Part shown: one piece after another, positions 9,843 through 22,201 of the stretch
Layout of the letters: each line of letters opens with the position of its first letter
How positions within the stretch are numbered: position 1 is the first letter of the stretch
Assembly: GCF_027942865.1 (NCBI RefSeq)
Contig: NC_134509.1
Location: 30,822,197 to 30,886,196 of the forward strand
Reading direction: 5' to 3'
Length of the DNA: 64,000 nucleotides
Source: Odontesthes bonariensis
Lineage: Eukaryota > Chordata > Actinopteri > Atheriniformes > Atherinopsidae
Program-made: the position numbers and the translations under genes
Notes under the pieces: model-generated
What the model was told of the DNA's origin: nothing
Database searches by the model: none
What the model saw: the letters and a program-made list of their open reading frames with translations, nothing else

Positions 9843-12186
9843 TGTTTCAACTTGAGAAGTCTTTCAAATGTCAGCTATAACTAATCCAGTGACTCTAAGG
9901 GATAGAATAGACAGAAATTTGAGCTTGAATACTTTATGTTGTTCTTGAAGATGCTCCTATTCTTATCCGAAAGGCCCCTTCAGTTCTGACTGGTGGTTTC
10001 ATAAAAGAGTATGAAACGGAATGCTCACCTGTCACTTAAGGATGAAATGATGTACGTTTCATATACTTTCCTACATAGTTGGTTTTACAGTGCACGTGTC
10101 ATTTAGTATCATGAGCTAAATGGTAATTCAGATCATTTTCCTTTAGGTTAAATAAAGTATATTTTAATTTAATTGATTTTCATGATCTGCTTCTGATGTC
10201 ACCTACTTCAACCAGAGTATTAGTGCGTGTTTGTCAAATCACCTGCTCCACAGAAAAGCTGGAATGGAAACCTGCACATTCTTGTGCCTTTTATGACAAA
10301 CGGTGGAGCATCTCAGCTCTGACAAACTGATTTACGTCGTAAACAGGAGCAGCTCCATGCAAGTTTGAGATTCCAAGCCCAAATCCTCTCGGAATATTTT
10401 CAGTTACAGGAAGGCTGCTCCCCACATTCCTGCTGCGCTTAGCTCAGACGAGCCCTATATGGACTGACTGTCTGACCAGCTCACCCAGGAATGCTCAGCC
10501 CAAGTCTTTCAATCATCATTCACAGAATCTGAATGTGACATATATTATAGTCTTCTGTTGTCGGAGCTTCATACGTGGTTGTTGGAATGATGACACATGA
10601 ATGCATCATGTGGAACATATTTGTGTCGATGACACAGCAACGCTGCATTCACATATTTAGTTTAAAAACGTTAACATTCATTGTAAAATTCAGCATATTT
10701 GAACCTTTACAGGTTAAAGTCATTGACATCTCACAGAAAAGATTTTTACTATCTTTAGCGTTATTATTTACCTGACCGATTCAGTTTTTGTCTTAGCTCA
10801 GACCCCATCGTGGCTCACCAGAAACTCAAACTGACTTCATTAGGTTCAAAAGCAGCCACAACTACACATCTTAAATATATCTTCAATCGAAAAGGGGATG
10901 TAAATGTTCTCACAGTCTACCTAATTGCATATTAAATGTGAATAGTATGATTAGGTACAGTAGGTGTGTGTGTAAACTATATACGGTATCGTTTCATGAG
11001 GTTAACTTACAACCTTGCAAACCTATGGAGATCAATAAAACCATTCTAAAGTTATTTCAGTTGTTGGGGTCAGGTCAGCACATACAGTTCATCAGAGCAT
11101 TTTATTTGTTTAAAAGGATGGATATACAGGAAGCAATAATTCACAAGGGAAATCTATTTTTGATGTGTGTGTCTGCTTCACGAGACTGTAGATGGGTTGA
11201 AAATCCAGGAATGTAGAGGGGAGGATGAACTGGGACCAGCGACTCTTCCCTTAAAGGCATATAATCCCTTTGGTGGAAAAGAAAAGCAAAAGTAGGGTTT
11301 GAAAACTGACAGTTATGACATGTGAGGATCTGCTCGCAGCTCAGATGGGAAAACTGTATTGTTCCCAATAAAATCAAGCTATTCCATATACTACACAATC
11401 TGAATTGGAAGCAATGTTTTAAATTGAGCTACAGAGGCAGGTATCACTAGTAAGTCAAACTGGGTAGATTTCATATGCAAATATGTAAATTATCACGATC
11501 TAGTATGTATAATACTGTATATGTATTGTATAATTTCTTTTTAATATATTTTTTTACATAATTTACATTGATACCCAAAACATGTCATGCAGTGTAAAAA
11601 AAGATAATTAGATATCTTAAATGTTATAAGTCCCTGAGAAAACAAAAGTAACATCCATCTCAAGTTCAATTTAAGTTTCAATTCAGTTTTGTTTAAATAG
11701 TATAAATTCACAGCAAAAAAAATCTAATAAAATAAGATGAATAATAAAAAGTGAAAGGTGTAATCCTGTTTTTTTTTAGGTTTGTATCATGCAGTATGAT
11801 CAGATATGGCTAGAACGACCACTGTATTAGATGTATTAAAATCAACATTTTGTGTGTTTTTCTTTTCCTCCTCTGTTACAGAAAGCAATGCCACGTTCTT
11901 TCCATTCCTGTCTCCTGACAATACTGAATTCCAGACAGGTTCCTCAGGCCATAATCCAGAAGGATTGCTTTATCTCCACTGTATTTCTCCCACCACCTCC
12001 TCTGCTTTCCCACTGTCTTTTTATCTATCACTCTGCCTTCATCCTCCTGTCTCCCTAAGAAGTGGAAGGAATGTGTCAGGTCTTCTGCCCTTTTGTGTGC
12101 TTGTTTTCTGTGCAAATAAAAGGAAATAGAAACTTTCTTTGACAAGGGCTCTGACTGTCTGTTAAATGCAGCTCTATGAAACCTGC
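9843..12186. other. Intergenic DNA, nothing recognised
   Basis: AT-rich spacer between gtf3a and the GDNF-family gene. No multi-exon coding signal, paired terminal repeats or tRNA was found. The larger frames (11806-12129 plus, 11876-12205 minus) overlap each other and lack family motifs. Confidence 0.45.
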
Positions 12187-12530
12187 CATCCATCCATCCA
12201 TCCATTTTCTATACCCACTGATTTCGTCGGTCGGGTCGCGGGGGGTTGGAACCTATCCCAGCGGTCATCGAGCGAGAGGCGGGGTACACCCTGGACAGGC
12301 CGCCAGTCCATCACAGGGCCACACAGAGACAAACCAGACAAATAACCACATGCACGCTCACACTCACACTCACACTCACTCCTAAGGACAATTTTAGAGA
12401 CACCAATTAACCTAACATGCATGTTTTTGGACAGCAGGAGGAAGCCGGTTTACCCGGAGAGAACCCACGCATACACGGGGAGAACATACAAACTCCATGC
12501 AGAAAGGCCTCAGCCGGGAATTGAACCTGG
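12187..12530 (-). mobile_element. tRNA-headed SINE with (GGAT)n tail, minus orientation
   Basis: Begins on the plus strand with CATCCATCCATCCATTTTC, which is the reversed (GGAT)n tail, and contains the family core (CAGGCCGCCAGTCCATCAC, then CATGCATGTTTTTGGAC). AACCTGC occurs at both borders (12180-12186 and 12531-12537) and may be the target duplication. A CACTCACACT simple repeat sits inside. Confidence 0.8.
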
Positions 12531-14420
12531 AACCTGCATGAGGTTATATGAGCACTTAGATACTTAGAACTCATCAGTGATGAGATACTGTGTGTAACTT
12601 TGGTCTGACTTAAAGAAAAATGGTTAATACAAAATGACTGTGAATGAAAACACTGTATATCTGTGTATAAGTGTTTTGTTTGCACATTAAATTTTTTATT
12701 TTTTTGTTCCAACCATTAGTTGTACACAGGCTCAAAAACTTTATCCCTAAAAGAACGATTGAAATTCCAGGCAGTAAATCATTTCTATCCAACTATTATT
12801 TCAAGATTTAGGGATGACTGCTCAGTAATTCATATCAACAGAGCTCTGCGATGTGATAGTTGTGGCTGTTTTACAGTTATAAATGTACTCAAAAGTTCAT
12901 CCAACACCTTCCTCTTGTCTAAATATAACTAAGTGAAGCCAGGCCTTGGGTGAAAAACTGCAAAATAATGATCTTGTTATGACTGCTATTTCTACTGCAT
13001 GCATTGTAATTCATATTTTGTATTTACTGTATATTACTCATGTAAATTCACTTTGTTCAGTTACATCCAACACTTTTATTCCTTTATTAACCTGTTTCTC
13101 TTGCATCGTTTTTCACAGAGACACAGATGAATGTGCTTTATCGTTCATTACCTGGATTTATTTAGTTGTACAGTGTTAGATACATTAATAATGGCTCTAG
13201 TTAAGTTCTAGTCAAGGGTCACGGTCCCACTAAGCGCAGTAATGGAGACGGCTGTGGGTCGGGAGGTAGAATGGATCTCTCAGAGTTGGAAGCTTGGCTG
13301 TCTTATCCTAAGGCCTTGCATGTTCTGCGGCTGAACCCCACATTACTCCAAAATGCCCATTCGGGTGTTTGTGTGAGTAAGAAACACACTGTATGGCGCT
13401 TTGTTGAATTGACATAAGGTTAAAAGGTGCAATGTGAGTGAGCTTTAGCATTTGAGCATCCAAATGAAATGTCAATTTTTTTCCTCTGGAAAAAAAACCT
13501 GTATGAGGAACGGAATAAATTCCAAATATTTGGCAAAATAAAAATGAACCTGAATAAAATAAGTTGCCAAATAAGGAACACGGAGGTGTTTGCCCTGCAC
13601 CTGGATGGTAGAGACAGGGTCCAAATATGCACTTTCTTTCAGTCTCCAAATTCCATTGACTGCCTGTTTGGACCCTATAATCATTACATAATGCATATTC
13701 TACATATTCTACATGTCAGACGCACATTGCTGATGAAATCCCTCAATTTATGGACGAGCTCAGGTCCCCCATTGTGGAATGTCTGCTAAAACAGGCCTCG
13801 TTGTGCTCCAATTATAAACCTCCATTTCTTTGCTGTTTAATATTTGATTTGTTTTGTTCTGACCGTTGGGTTAAACATCTAGAACGAGATCAGTGACAAA
13901 AAGCAGACTTTAACAAGGACCTATTTAATGCCACAATGACTCATGCGGCCTTTTAACATACTTCTTCCTTTAAATTTTTAACATGAATGACTTTTATTGT
14001 TAATGTATCAACAAAGTTCAGACCATGACGGTGTCTGTTGGCCATCTGCCTTTCCATCATGTCTGTTCAGCAACATACCTGCTGATTCATATACAAGGCA
14101 TTCTTCTCAGAAGCATCCAAGTGACATCACCGTCCACTCTTCAGCAGGTTTAGAAGAATCTCAAACGTTTGGGAAACTATATTGTCAGGGGCCAGCATCT
14201 TCTGGAAAAACATCTGGGGGAAACTCAACAATAAACCAGTGATTTACTTCAATTAGATAATCCCAACAGGACAAATTCTGGGTCAAGCGCCCGCCTGCCC
14301 TCCTACGCTCTCTGTCAAGCTCAGGTGAGTGGGATAGTCAGTTGGCAAGTAACGGGTTAGTGTCTGTCTTCCCCCTACAACTCCTCGTCTCATCTCTTCA
14401 CCCCCCTTCATCTCAGAGGG
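12531..14420. other. Upstream region of the GDNF-family gene
   Basis: No gene or known repeat was found. A possible splice donor, CAGGTGAGT near 14321-14329, could belong to an upstream non-coding exon of the ligand gene, but there is no independent support. Confidence 0.4.
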
Positions 14421-14421
14421 C

Positions 14422-14428
14422 TATATAT
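14422..14428 (+). promoter_or_regulatory. pspn: TATA box of the GDNF-family ligand gene
   Basis: TATATAT 124-130 bases upstream of the ATG at 14552, which puts the transcription start near 14450 and gives a 5' UTR of about 100 bases. The housekeeping genes around it lack such a box, in line with regulated expression of a growth factor. Confidence 0.55.
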
Positions 14429-14551
14429 TGGAGGTCGTTACTCGTCTGCATCTTAAGCATCACGCACACTAGCAGACATTCACAGGCGTACAAACACAAA
14501 CGTGTCTGGTTCATTTTGTGGGATAGCAAAGACGAAGAGCAGACTCCAACC

Positions 14552-15201
14552 ATGAGGTCCCTGCTGAAGCTCGTTGTGATTCTTTTCTGCATCCAGAGGG
14601 GAGAGGGCCACTGGCTGAGATCACTGATCAGTAAGTGATGACTGAAAGGGAGGTCACGACCCATTGCTTTGAGAACAATGTGACTATACTAGTTATTTCG
14701 TGCGTTAGATTCATAAATAACTTCTCTTTTCCAGGCCAGAAACAGGAAACGGCATCAACACACACGTCTCCAGATGAAGACAAAAGAAGCAAATATTCAG
14801 CTGTAGAGGACAGCCAAAAGGAAGCCTCTGGAGTTAGGCCATATCCTGTCCCTATCGTCCAAATCCCAGTCCGGACACGTCGCTCGACTCTCGGCTCCCA
14901 CTGTGGACTACGGTCCATTCTGCTGCAGGTTCGAGACCTCGGGCTTGGCTACGACTCAGATGAGACCATCTTATTTAAGTACTGCAGCGGGACGTGTCCC
15001 CTTGCTCGCTCCAACCATGACCTCACCCTCACCAACCTGGTGCTGAGCGGAGTGCTACCCAACCCAGCGCCCGGGGAGCTGTGGCACAATTCACCGTGCT
15101 GCAGGCCCACCCACCACGAGGACATAGCCTTCCTTGATAACTCACACCGCTGGCACAAAGTTGAGAAACTGTCAGCTGCGGGCTGCAGCTGTATAGGCTA
15201 A
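14552..15201 (+). CDS. pspn: GDNF-family ligand, persephin-like (artemin possible)
   Basis: Two exons, 14552-14630 and 14735-15201, join in phase 1 to give 181 aa. Exon 1 encodes a signal peptide (MRSLLKLVVILFCIQ, cleaved near GEG-HW). A propeptide ends in the furin site RTRR; the mature chain is 105 aa. It has the seven cysteines of the GDNF cystine knot: one in HCGLRS, two in KYCSGTCP, two in PCCRPT, two in CSC at the end, plus the motif LGLGY-SDE. Such ligands are secreted homodimers that bind a GPI-anchored GFRalpha co-receptor and activate RET. The ending DIAFLDNSHRW...LSAAGC fits persephin best, while the finger loop RSNHDLTLTNL and its full length resemble artemin. The wdr83 linkage (human 19p13) favours persephin. 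No break is seen. Confidence 0.85.
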
Positions 15202-15821
15202 TCGGCTGACTGTAGACTCATATCGGGGGAGATGAGAGGGCAAGGGTGTAAAACTGAAGAGGTTCATGAATACAGTTAATCTGAGGGGACAGATTTGTAA
15301 AGCTTACTTGTGCCGAAATCGAAAAGAACAGATTTAAGCTATATTTCCTGCAACTTGAGGGTGACAATCTCACCAGTATATTTTGGACAGGTTGTCTTCC
15401 ACTGGTGATCTACCGGGACCTATAAAGGGTTGTTTGATTCTGCAACATGAATAGGAAAATTTACTTTCTATGTCCGATCAAGGCACCTAAAAGGTATTAT
15501 AAGGGTAAAACTGAACACGAGTCTATAACCACTTGATTTTTTAAAATAAGCTGACATGTATTTATTAAAAATTTTCAGTGTAAATTTGGAGTTCATGATA
15601 GAACAGATATGATGCTGTGTAAACATGCCTTGTTTGACGTTGCTGATTGAAGGTTTTTGCAATTAAGCCTTTAAGGAGTTCAGCTACTTAGAAAATGTAT
15701 TTATGCAAAATAAGTTATTTATTTATTTAATGCTGCTTTTCTTTTCTTTTCTTTTTTTACATTTTGCCGATTAACTTATTTTGTAATTTGCTCGTTTCAT
15801 TGTGTGTACAATGGGAATGAA

Positions 15822-15827
15822 AATAAA
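15822..15827 (+). promoter_or_regulatory. pspn: Poly(A) signal of the GDNF-family ligand gene
   Basis: AATAAA about 620 bases after the stop codon, followed within 30 bases by a T/G-rich stretch. Confidence 0.55.
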
Positions 15828-15909
15828 CTTGTACTGAATATCTAAGTATTAATGGGAGTTTTATTTGAGCAAAAATAATAAAAACATGACGCGTTTGCTT
15901 TACGTGACA

Positions 15910-15915
15910 TTTATT
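15910..15915 (-). promoter_or_regulatory. wdr83: Candidate poly(A) signal of wdr83
   Basis: TTTATT on plus reads AATAAA on minus, about 715 bases after the wdr83 stop. It lies only 83 bases from the poly(A) signal of the convergent ligand gene, so the two transcripts would end tail to tail or overlap slightly. Confidence 0.4.
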
Positions 15916-16626
15916 CCAGGTTTTGAATTAAACTGTATGAAAGGTTTCAGACACAATCTTTAGTTCACAATATTGATTCAGAAAATGTGAATGAATTCAA
16001 ATTAGATTCAAGTCCAGAGAACACAAACTAAACATCCATAGGATTAGTTAGGGTTTGTGTTGTCTGGTATGTCCAGGAGTGGCCTTCCTTTCCATAGAAT
16101 TAAATTCATACTAACAGAGATAAAGGCAAGCTGATGAGACAGACATCCAGCTAAGAAGTTAGCATCTGTGTAGACAGATCACTTTTAGCCAAATAAAGCT
16201 TATACAGCGTCTCCTTTGCCATTGAATTGTAAAAGTTGATCTTTGTACACCTTCTGAACCATTAACTCATTTCACTGAATGCACATTTTCAACAGACCCA
16301 ACTCAAGCAATGAAACATCCATCATTATAAGAATGTGTATAATTTCCTTGTGATACTGATATATTACCTGACTGCTCAAGTCTGTGCACTTTTCACTAAG
16401 CCCAAACCTAAACTAATAAGTCATGTATGACAGGATCAAGGCTCTGTTGGATATTGCTAACAGTTTGCAGCTGATTCCATCCGCAAACCTCCAATGACCC
16501 TGTGCTCACAGATTAAGAACTGATTATGGCAGTAAGACATCTTCATGCCACAAATATTGTACTTGTCTAACAGAAGATAAGGTCCCCTGAACACGCAGCA
16601 GTCACATTCGACTACTTTCAGCCTTT

Positions 16627-19600
16627 CTAAGTGTCCACAGCACCATCCTCTGTCTCCTCTGGCTCTGCCCCCCACACCTGAACACGTCCCTCCATGGCAG
16701 TGAGGAGGCGAGCCTCCGTGGGGTGGAAAGACAGTGACTGGACGACTGCTTTCCCCACTGGCAGCTTCAAAGACAAAGACCCCTGCAAGTGAAAAAGACA
16801 AAAACTATTTTATCTGAATTATTCATCAGGGCTTATTATTCTAAGGTTGTGAATATACAGCATTAATGTGCTTGTGGGTTTGATTACTAGCCTCACTATT
16901 TACACACCTTTTTCTACCATGAAATCTAATAGGTTTTGCACGACAATGGACTGCTATGCACAGATGGAGGTCCGCACTGAATACAAAATGCATATTTACC
17001 TCCACTAGGTCCCAACAGTAAACATGTCCATCCTCTGAGCAGCTCAAGACGTGGGTGTCTTTACCGGACAGACAGCAGTCCAGCTTGTAGCCCTTCATCT
17101 TGTGTCCTGTATACCTATATAAGTAAGCAACGATAAAAACATCAAGAATGATGCCATAATGAAGGATTAACTTTACAGATATACGAACAGAACAGCAGGT
17201 GAGTAAAACAGAACATTTAAAACAGTTAAACCCTGTTTTTTTTTTTTTATCCTGATGAAAAGAAGACCATGACCTGTGCATGTCAACTGTGTTTGCCCAT
17301 ACTGTAGGTGCCTTCGAACACCACTGGGTTACGTGTGGAGGACAACGGGACTTCAATAACCTCAGACACAGCAACATAAGATGGACATGCTCTATAGTGT
17401 GTGAATTCACTGAAAAGTGTGTCAATCTAGTCGACACTTTAAACAATTCAGGCAATTCAGAGCTAGCTGCTAGCTTGAAATTATTTGCATGAGACCAGAG
17501 GTCAAAAAACGGCTTCCACAGATTAAAATTGAAGTGCAGCATTAACCCAGGAAGGAAAAGACCTGATAATTTTTTCAATGTAAGGAAATAAAAAAAAGTC
17601 CCTAGTCTTATGGCACCGGCAACATTTTTGTAATATAATTTCAAAGTTTTTTTGGAAGCAATATAACTGAAATGGGTCAACACTCACTCTCCCAGCATTT
17701 CCCCCGTGCTCTTGTCCAGGAGTCTGACTGTTGAATCTAAACTTGAGCTCAGGGTGCATTGGCCATCTTGACTAAAACAAACACAGGTAATGGGACCTGG
17801 AACATACATACAAATACACAATTTACATTGTTCTGCATTTCTGGTGTCACTTACTCTCCCTACCATAACATTTACAGGAACTACAGCTATTTCTGCGACT
17901 GCATTGGTTGTTGTTATTGCCATAATGAATTTGGAGACAATATCGTGGAAGAGAATACTTACTGTCGATGAAGTCTACATGCAGCTGTCCCATTCTAAGG
18001 TCATAGCGCCTCACTCTACCGTCCACCGACCTAAACACAAGACATGTTCAAAAACTGCCACAAAAAACATCTACAAATCAACACTCTAATTGGTGATTAG
18101 GGGAATAACAAATCTGGGATTGTTCAAATCTTAAACAGCTGCGGAGTGAATGAGCAGGACAAAAAAGTCATGTAGACTCTGGTGATCAATGCAACTCCAG
18201 TTTTCAGATGACTTATGTTGACTTGCACTGTAAAAATCCTTTCTACTTTGCTGACCCAGTGAGCAGCTCATGTTGTGCCACTTTGATGCTGCTAACGCTG
18301 TCTCGAGCATCATCTAGAATCTGAATTGGCTCAAATCGTCTGGATCTGGTGTCCCAGCATCGTATTGTCCCATCTATGGATCCTGGATAATGAGAGAGAA
18401 CAAAAGAATATATGCAAAAGACACGCAGACACCACAAAAACAATCCTGGACACATTTACTGAGGAAATACAATCGGAAATAGTTCGGGCTTAAAGCTAGA
18501 GGATTGAAGCATGGATACGTAAACATAAGGCATTAGACGTTTTATCTGACATTATATTTTTGATTAAAAATTAATCTATTACAAGATACATTCCCAAAGT
18601 AACGCTCCACATACAAACATTTTTCCTTGGAAGTGACAACTCACCAGACAAGGCGACTGTTGCCTCCTCATTGAACTGCACACAGTTGACTTTCTGCGTG
18701 ACAAGATATATTTGGGCGAGATTTATGTATATAAATATATCCAGTGAAAGAAGCCATATGGAAACACAAACACGTGAAAGGCCCTTTCAATGGAATGCCA
18801 TGACACTAAACAGCAGAACTAACCCCAGCATGTCCTCTGAGTTTGCGTGTGACCTGGCCTGTGGCGACATCCCACAGAATCACCGTCTTGTCCGAGCTAC
18901 AGGAGCAAATCTGGCTGTTATCATAGGAACTGTGGAAGCAGCCAAGGAGAAAGACGCCTGTTAGATAAAGGCTTTTGGGCTTACATCAACTTGTATACAC
19001 TGTTTAAGTTACAATGTACAGCACATGATGTTGATGGCTACACTTTCATGGAAATTAAGCAAATAGCCGTTAACTGGATAGTAATCAAGTTAATCCCTCT
19101 TTGGAAAAAAAGTTTGTTTTTCAGCATTTTCTATCTCTATACATATGTCTACAGGTGCTGGCCAGTAAATTAGAATATCATCAAATAGTTGAATTATATC
19201 AGTAATTCCACTCAAAACGTGAAACTTGTATACTGTATACTTTCCTTCCACACAGACTGATATATTTAAAGTGTTTATTCATTTTAGTTTTGATTATTAT
19301 TACTGAAAGCTAATGAAAACACCAAATTCAGTATCTCAGAAAATTAGAATATTTTGAAAAGGTTCAATATAGAAGACACCTGGTGCCACACTAATCAGCT
19401 GATTAACTCAAAACACCTGCAAAGCCCTTTAAATGGTCTCCCAGTCTTGTTCTGAAGGCTACACAATCATGGGGAAAACTTCTGACTTGACAGTTGTCCA
19501 AAAGACGACCATTGACATCTTGCACAAGGAGGGCAAGACACAAAAGGTTATTGCTAAAGAGGCTGGCTGTTCGCAGAGCTCTGTGTCCAAGCACACTCAT

Positions 19601-22201
19601 AGACAGGTGAAGGGACGGAAGACATGTGGTAGAAAAAAGTATACAAGCTATAGGAATAACCGCACCCTGGAGAGAATTGTGAAACAAAACCCATTCAAGA
19701 ATGTGGGGGAGATTCACAAAGAGTGGACTGCAGCTGGAGTCAGCGCTTCAAGAACCACCACGAAGAGACGCATGAAAGACATGGGTTTCAGCTGTCGCAT
19801 CCCTTGTGTCAAGCCACTCTTGAACAACAGACAGCGTAAGAAGCGTCTCGCCTGGGCTAAGGACAAAAAGGACTGGACTGCTGCTGAGTGGTCCAAAGTT
19901 ATGTTCTCTGATGAGAGTCAATTTTGCATTTCCTTTGGAAATCAAGGTCCCAGAGTCTGGAGGAAGAGCGGAGAAGCACAGAATCCACGTTGCATGAAGT
20001 CCAGTGTAAAGTTTCCACCGTCATTGATGGTGTGGGGTGCCATATCATCTGCCGGTGTTGGCCCACTCTCTTTTCTGAGGTCCAAGGTCAATGCAGCTGT
20101 CTACCAGGAAGTTTTAGAGCACTTCATGCTTCCTGCTGCTGAACAACTTTATGGAGATGCAGATTTCACTTTCCAACAGGACTTGGCACCTGCACACAGT
20201 GCCAAAACCTCCAGTACCTGGTTTAAAGTGATACTCCGGAGTAGATTCAACCTGGGGTCATTTGAACCGTGATATCCAGCCAAGTAGCCCACCCGCAGTT
20301 TTTTCGATATTGACTGAACATCAGCTGAGTTATCCCGAATAGCTTCGTACAAGGGTTAATGGATCCTGGTCCGTATCTCCAAAATTACCACACTAAAATC
20401 ACATGCCATGATACCAAACTTCTACAGGAGTACAAATATGGTCTGTACTCACCAAACGATGCATTTGGAAGTTTGAAAATAGTCCAGGAGTTAATTATTA
20501 TCAACACAAGCCTGATAGCTTCTCTGCAGCTAAAGCTGCGTCGACGTCACTTCAGAGAGCTGGGAGCTTCAAAATAAGATGAAGGTTGATCTACTACTGT
20601 AGACAACAAGCAAGGCTGCTCAGTTTCTCCATTGATAAAATAACTTCACAACTCTACAACATAAAAATTCATAAAAAAAACATGTAGAATATAGCATATA
20701 CTTTGTTGTCTACAGTAGTAGATCAACCCTCATCTTACTTTGAAGCTCCCAGCTCTCTGAAGTGACGTCGACGCAGCTTTAGCTGCAGAGAAGCTATCAG
20801 GCTTGTGTTGATAATAATAAACTCCTGGACTATGTACAAACTTCCAAATGCATCGTTTGGTGAGTACAGACCATATTTGTACTACTGTAGAAGTTTGGTG
20901 TCATGGCATGTGATTTTAGTGTGGTAATTTTGGAGATACGGACCAGGATCCATTAACCCTTGTACGAAGCTATTCGGGATAACTCAGTAACTCAGCTGAT
21001 GTTCAGTCAATATCGAAAAAACTGCGGGTGGGCTACTTGGCTGGATATCACGGTTCAAATGACCCCAGGTTGAATCTACTCCGGAGTATCACTTTAAGGA
21101 CCATGGTATCCCTGTCCTTGATTGGCCAGCAAACTCGCCTGACCTTAACCCCATAGAAAATCTATGGGGTAATGTGAAGAGGAAGATGCAATACGCTAGA
21201 CCCAACAATGCAGAGGAGCTGAAGGCGACTATCAGAGCAACCTGGGCTCTCATAACACCTGAGCAGTGCCACACACTGATCGACTCCATGCCACGCCGCA
21301 TTAATGCAGTAATTGAGGCAAAAGGAGCCCCGACCAAGTATTGAGTGCTGTACCTGCTCATTCTTTTCATGTTCATACTTTTCAGTTGGCCAACATTTCT
21401 AAAAATCCTTTTTCTTCATTGGCCTTAAGTAATATTCTAATTTTTTGAGATACCGAATTTGGAGTTTTCATTAGTTGTCACTTATAAATATCAAAATTAA
21501 AAGAAATAAATATTTCAGATACATCAGTCTGTGTGCAATGCATGAATATAATGTACAAGTTTCACTTTTTGAATGATATTACTGAAATAATTCAATTTTT
21601 TGATGATATTCTAATTTACTGGCCAGCACCTGTATCTCTTAAGCAGACCTTTACAGCACTTCTTCTGCCTCCATTGTGCGTTGACAATTTATTAGTATTT
21701 ACTAATCAACATTTCTGGCAAACTGTGGAGGTGACTGACAATTTTCTCACCCATCAGCATCCAAAACTTCATATCCATGGCCACTGTATGTCTTTAGCAA
21801 GGTCCCTCGGGTCACACTCCACAACTTTAAGGATTTGTCACTGCCACAAGACAGAAGATAGTCTCCGTCAGCTGACAAAAAGTTAAAAAAAGATAGGAGA
21901 CAGAGGCAGGTATTAGTAAATTGAAAGTTCACACTGCCAAAATAAGGCAACAACATACTCAATCAAGCTAATACCAGTATAGGAACTGGACAACTATACT
22001 ATTAAAAGAGGCGTTAACATCAGATGTGCCTTGAAAAGCAAGTAATTGCCAGGCTTATAGCTTCACGTCTCCATGTTGGCATAGATATTCCTTCTTACCA
22101 TTGAAACGAACAGCTCTGACAGCTCCTTGTTTACAATCAATGGTCCTGAGCAGATGCTGGGGAAGCTGAGGAACCTGAGGTCTGGGCTCAGGAAACGCCA
22201 T
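16627..22201 (-). CDS. wdr83: WDR83 (MORG1), seven-bladed WD40 scaffold
   Basis: Nine coding exons on the minus strand: 22201-22099, 21871-21751, 18929-18824, 18693-18645, 18382-18256, 18030-17963, 17796-17688, 17114-17000 and 16782-16627. All are GT-AG with matching phases, giving 317 aa (human 315). It starts MAFPEPRPQVPQLPQ and carries seven WD repeats, with signatures such as SCGSDKSLKLW, DKTVILWDVATG, SIDGTIRCWDTRSRR, SVDGRVRRYDLRMGQL, SSLDSTVRLLDK and SEDGHVYCWDLVE. WDR83 scaffolds ERK-pathway proteins, associates with PHD3 and is found in spliceosome preparations. The donor after 18256 is the weak GTCAGC. The 2.8 kb intron after 21751 carries a Tc1 element on the opposite strand. The gene is head to head with wdr83os and tail to tail with the ligand gene. 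Confidence 0.95.
17115..17687. other. wdr83 intron, nothing recognised
   Basis: A 0.57 kb intron. A long minus-strand open frame (16841-17683) crosses it and one exon; it is chance read-through, since the spliced exon reading is clear. Confidence 0.6.
19469..21344 (+). pseudogene. Tc1 transposase interrupted by a nested element
   Basis: The first part (19469-20224, 252 codons) starts MGKTSDLTVVQK with paired helix-turn-helix DNA-binding domains, then the DDE catalytic core with VMFSDESQF and FQQDLAPAHS. The second part (21096-21344, 82 codons and stop) continues KDHGIPVLDWPANSPDLNPI, then ENLWG. The distance from the second aspartate to the glutamate is 34 residues, the Tc1 DD34E signature. 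Apart from the 867 bp insertion I see no stop or frameshift, so the element was probably competent shortly before the insertion. Total length without the insert is about 334 aa, normal for the family. Confidence 0.92.
20227..21093. mobile_element. Palindromic (foldback) TTAA element nested in Tc1
   Basis: An 867 bp element flanked by TTAA at 20223-20226 and 21094-21097. It starts AGTGATACTCCGGAGTAG. The left arm (about 20227-20614) and right arm (about 20702-21093) are inverted copies differing at only a few positions plus an 8-base duplication in the right arm, around a spacer of roughly 90 bases. It encodes nothing. TTAA targeting suggests piggyBac- or Kolobok-type mobilisation, which is inference. 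As RNA it would fold into a hairpin of nearly 390 base pairs. Confidence 0.92.

Larger units (their letters stand above)
19152..21632 (+). mobile_element. Tc1/mariner transposon in a wdr83 intron
   Basis: Starts CAGGTGCTGGCCAGTAAATT and ends with its inverted complement, bordered by TA target duplications at 19150-19151 and 21633-21634. The internal terminal regions stay similar for about 100 bases or more. The element spans 2481 bp; without the nested 867 bp insert and one TTAA it would be 1610 bp, the usual Tc1 size. It is inserted antisense to wdr83 and carries one transposase gene, disrupted by the nested element. Confidence 0.93.

Noticed and set aside
12176-12385. Open frame with a His-Thr repeat
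   Set aside because: It translates the reversed SINE and its CACTCACACT simple repeat.
16841-17683. 280-codon minus-strand open frame
   Set aside because: It crosses a wdr83 intron and one exon. Exon borders, phases and the human protein show the exon is spliced; the rest is chance read-through.
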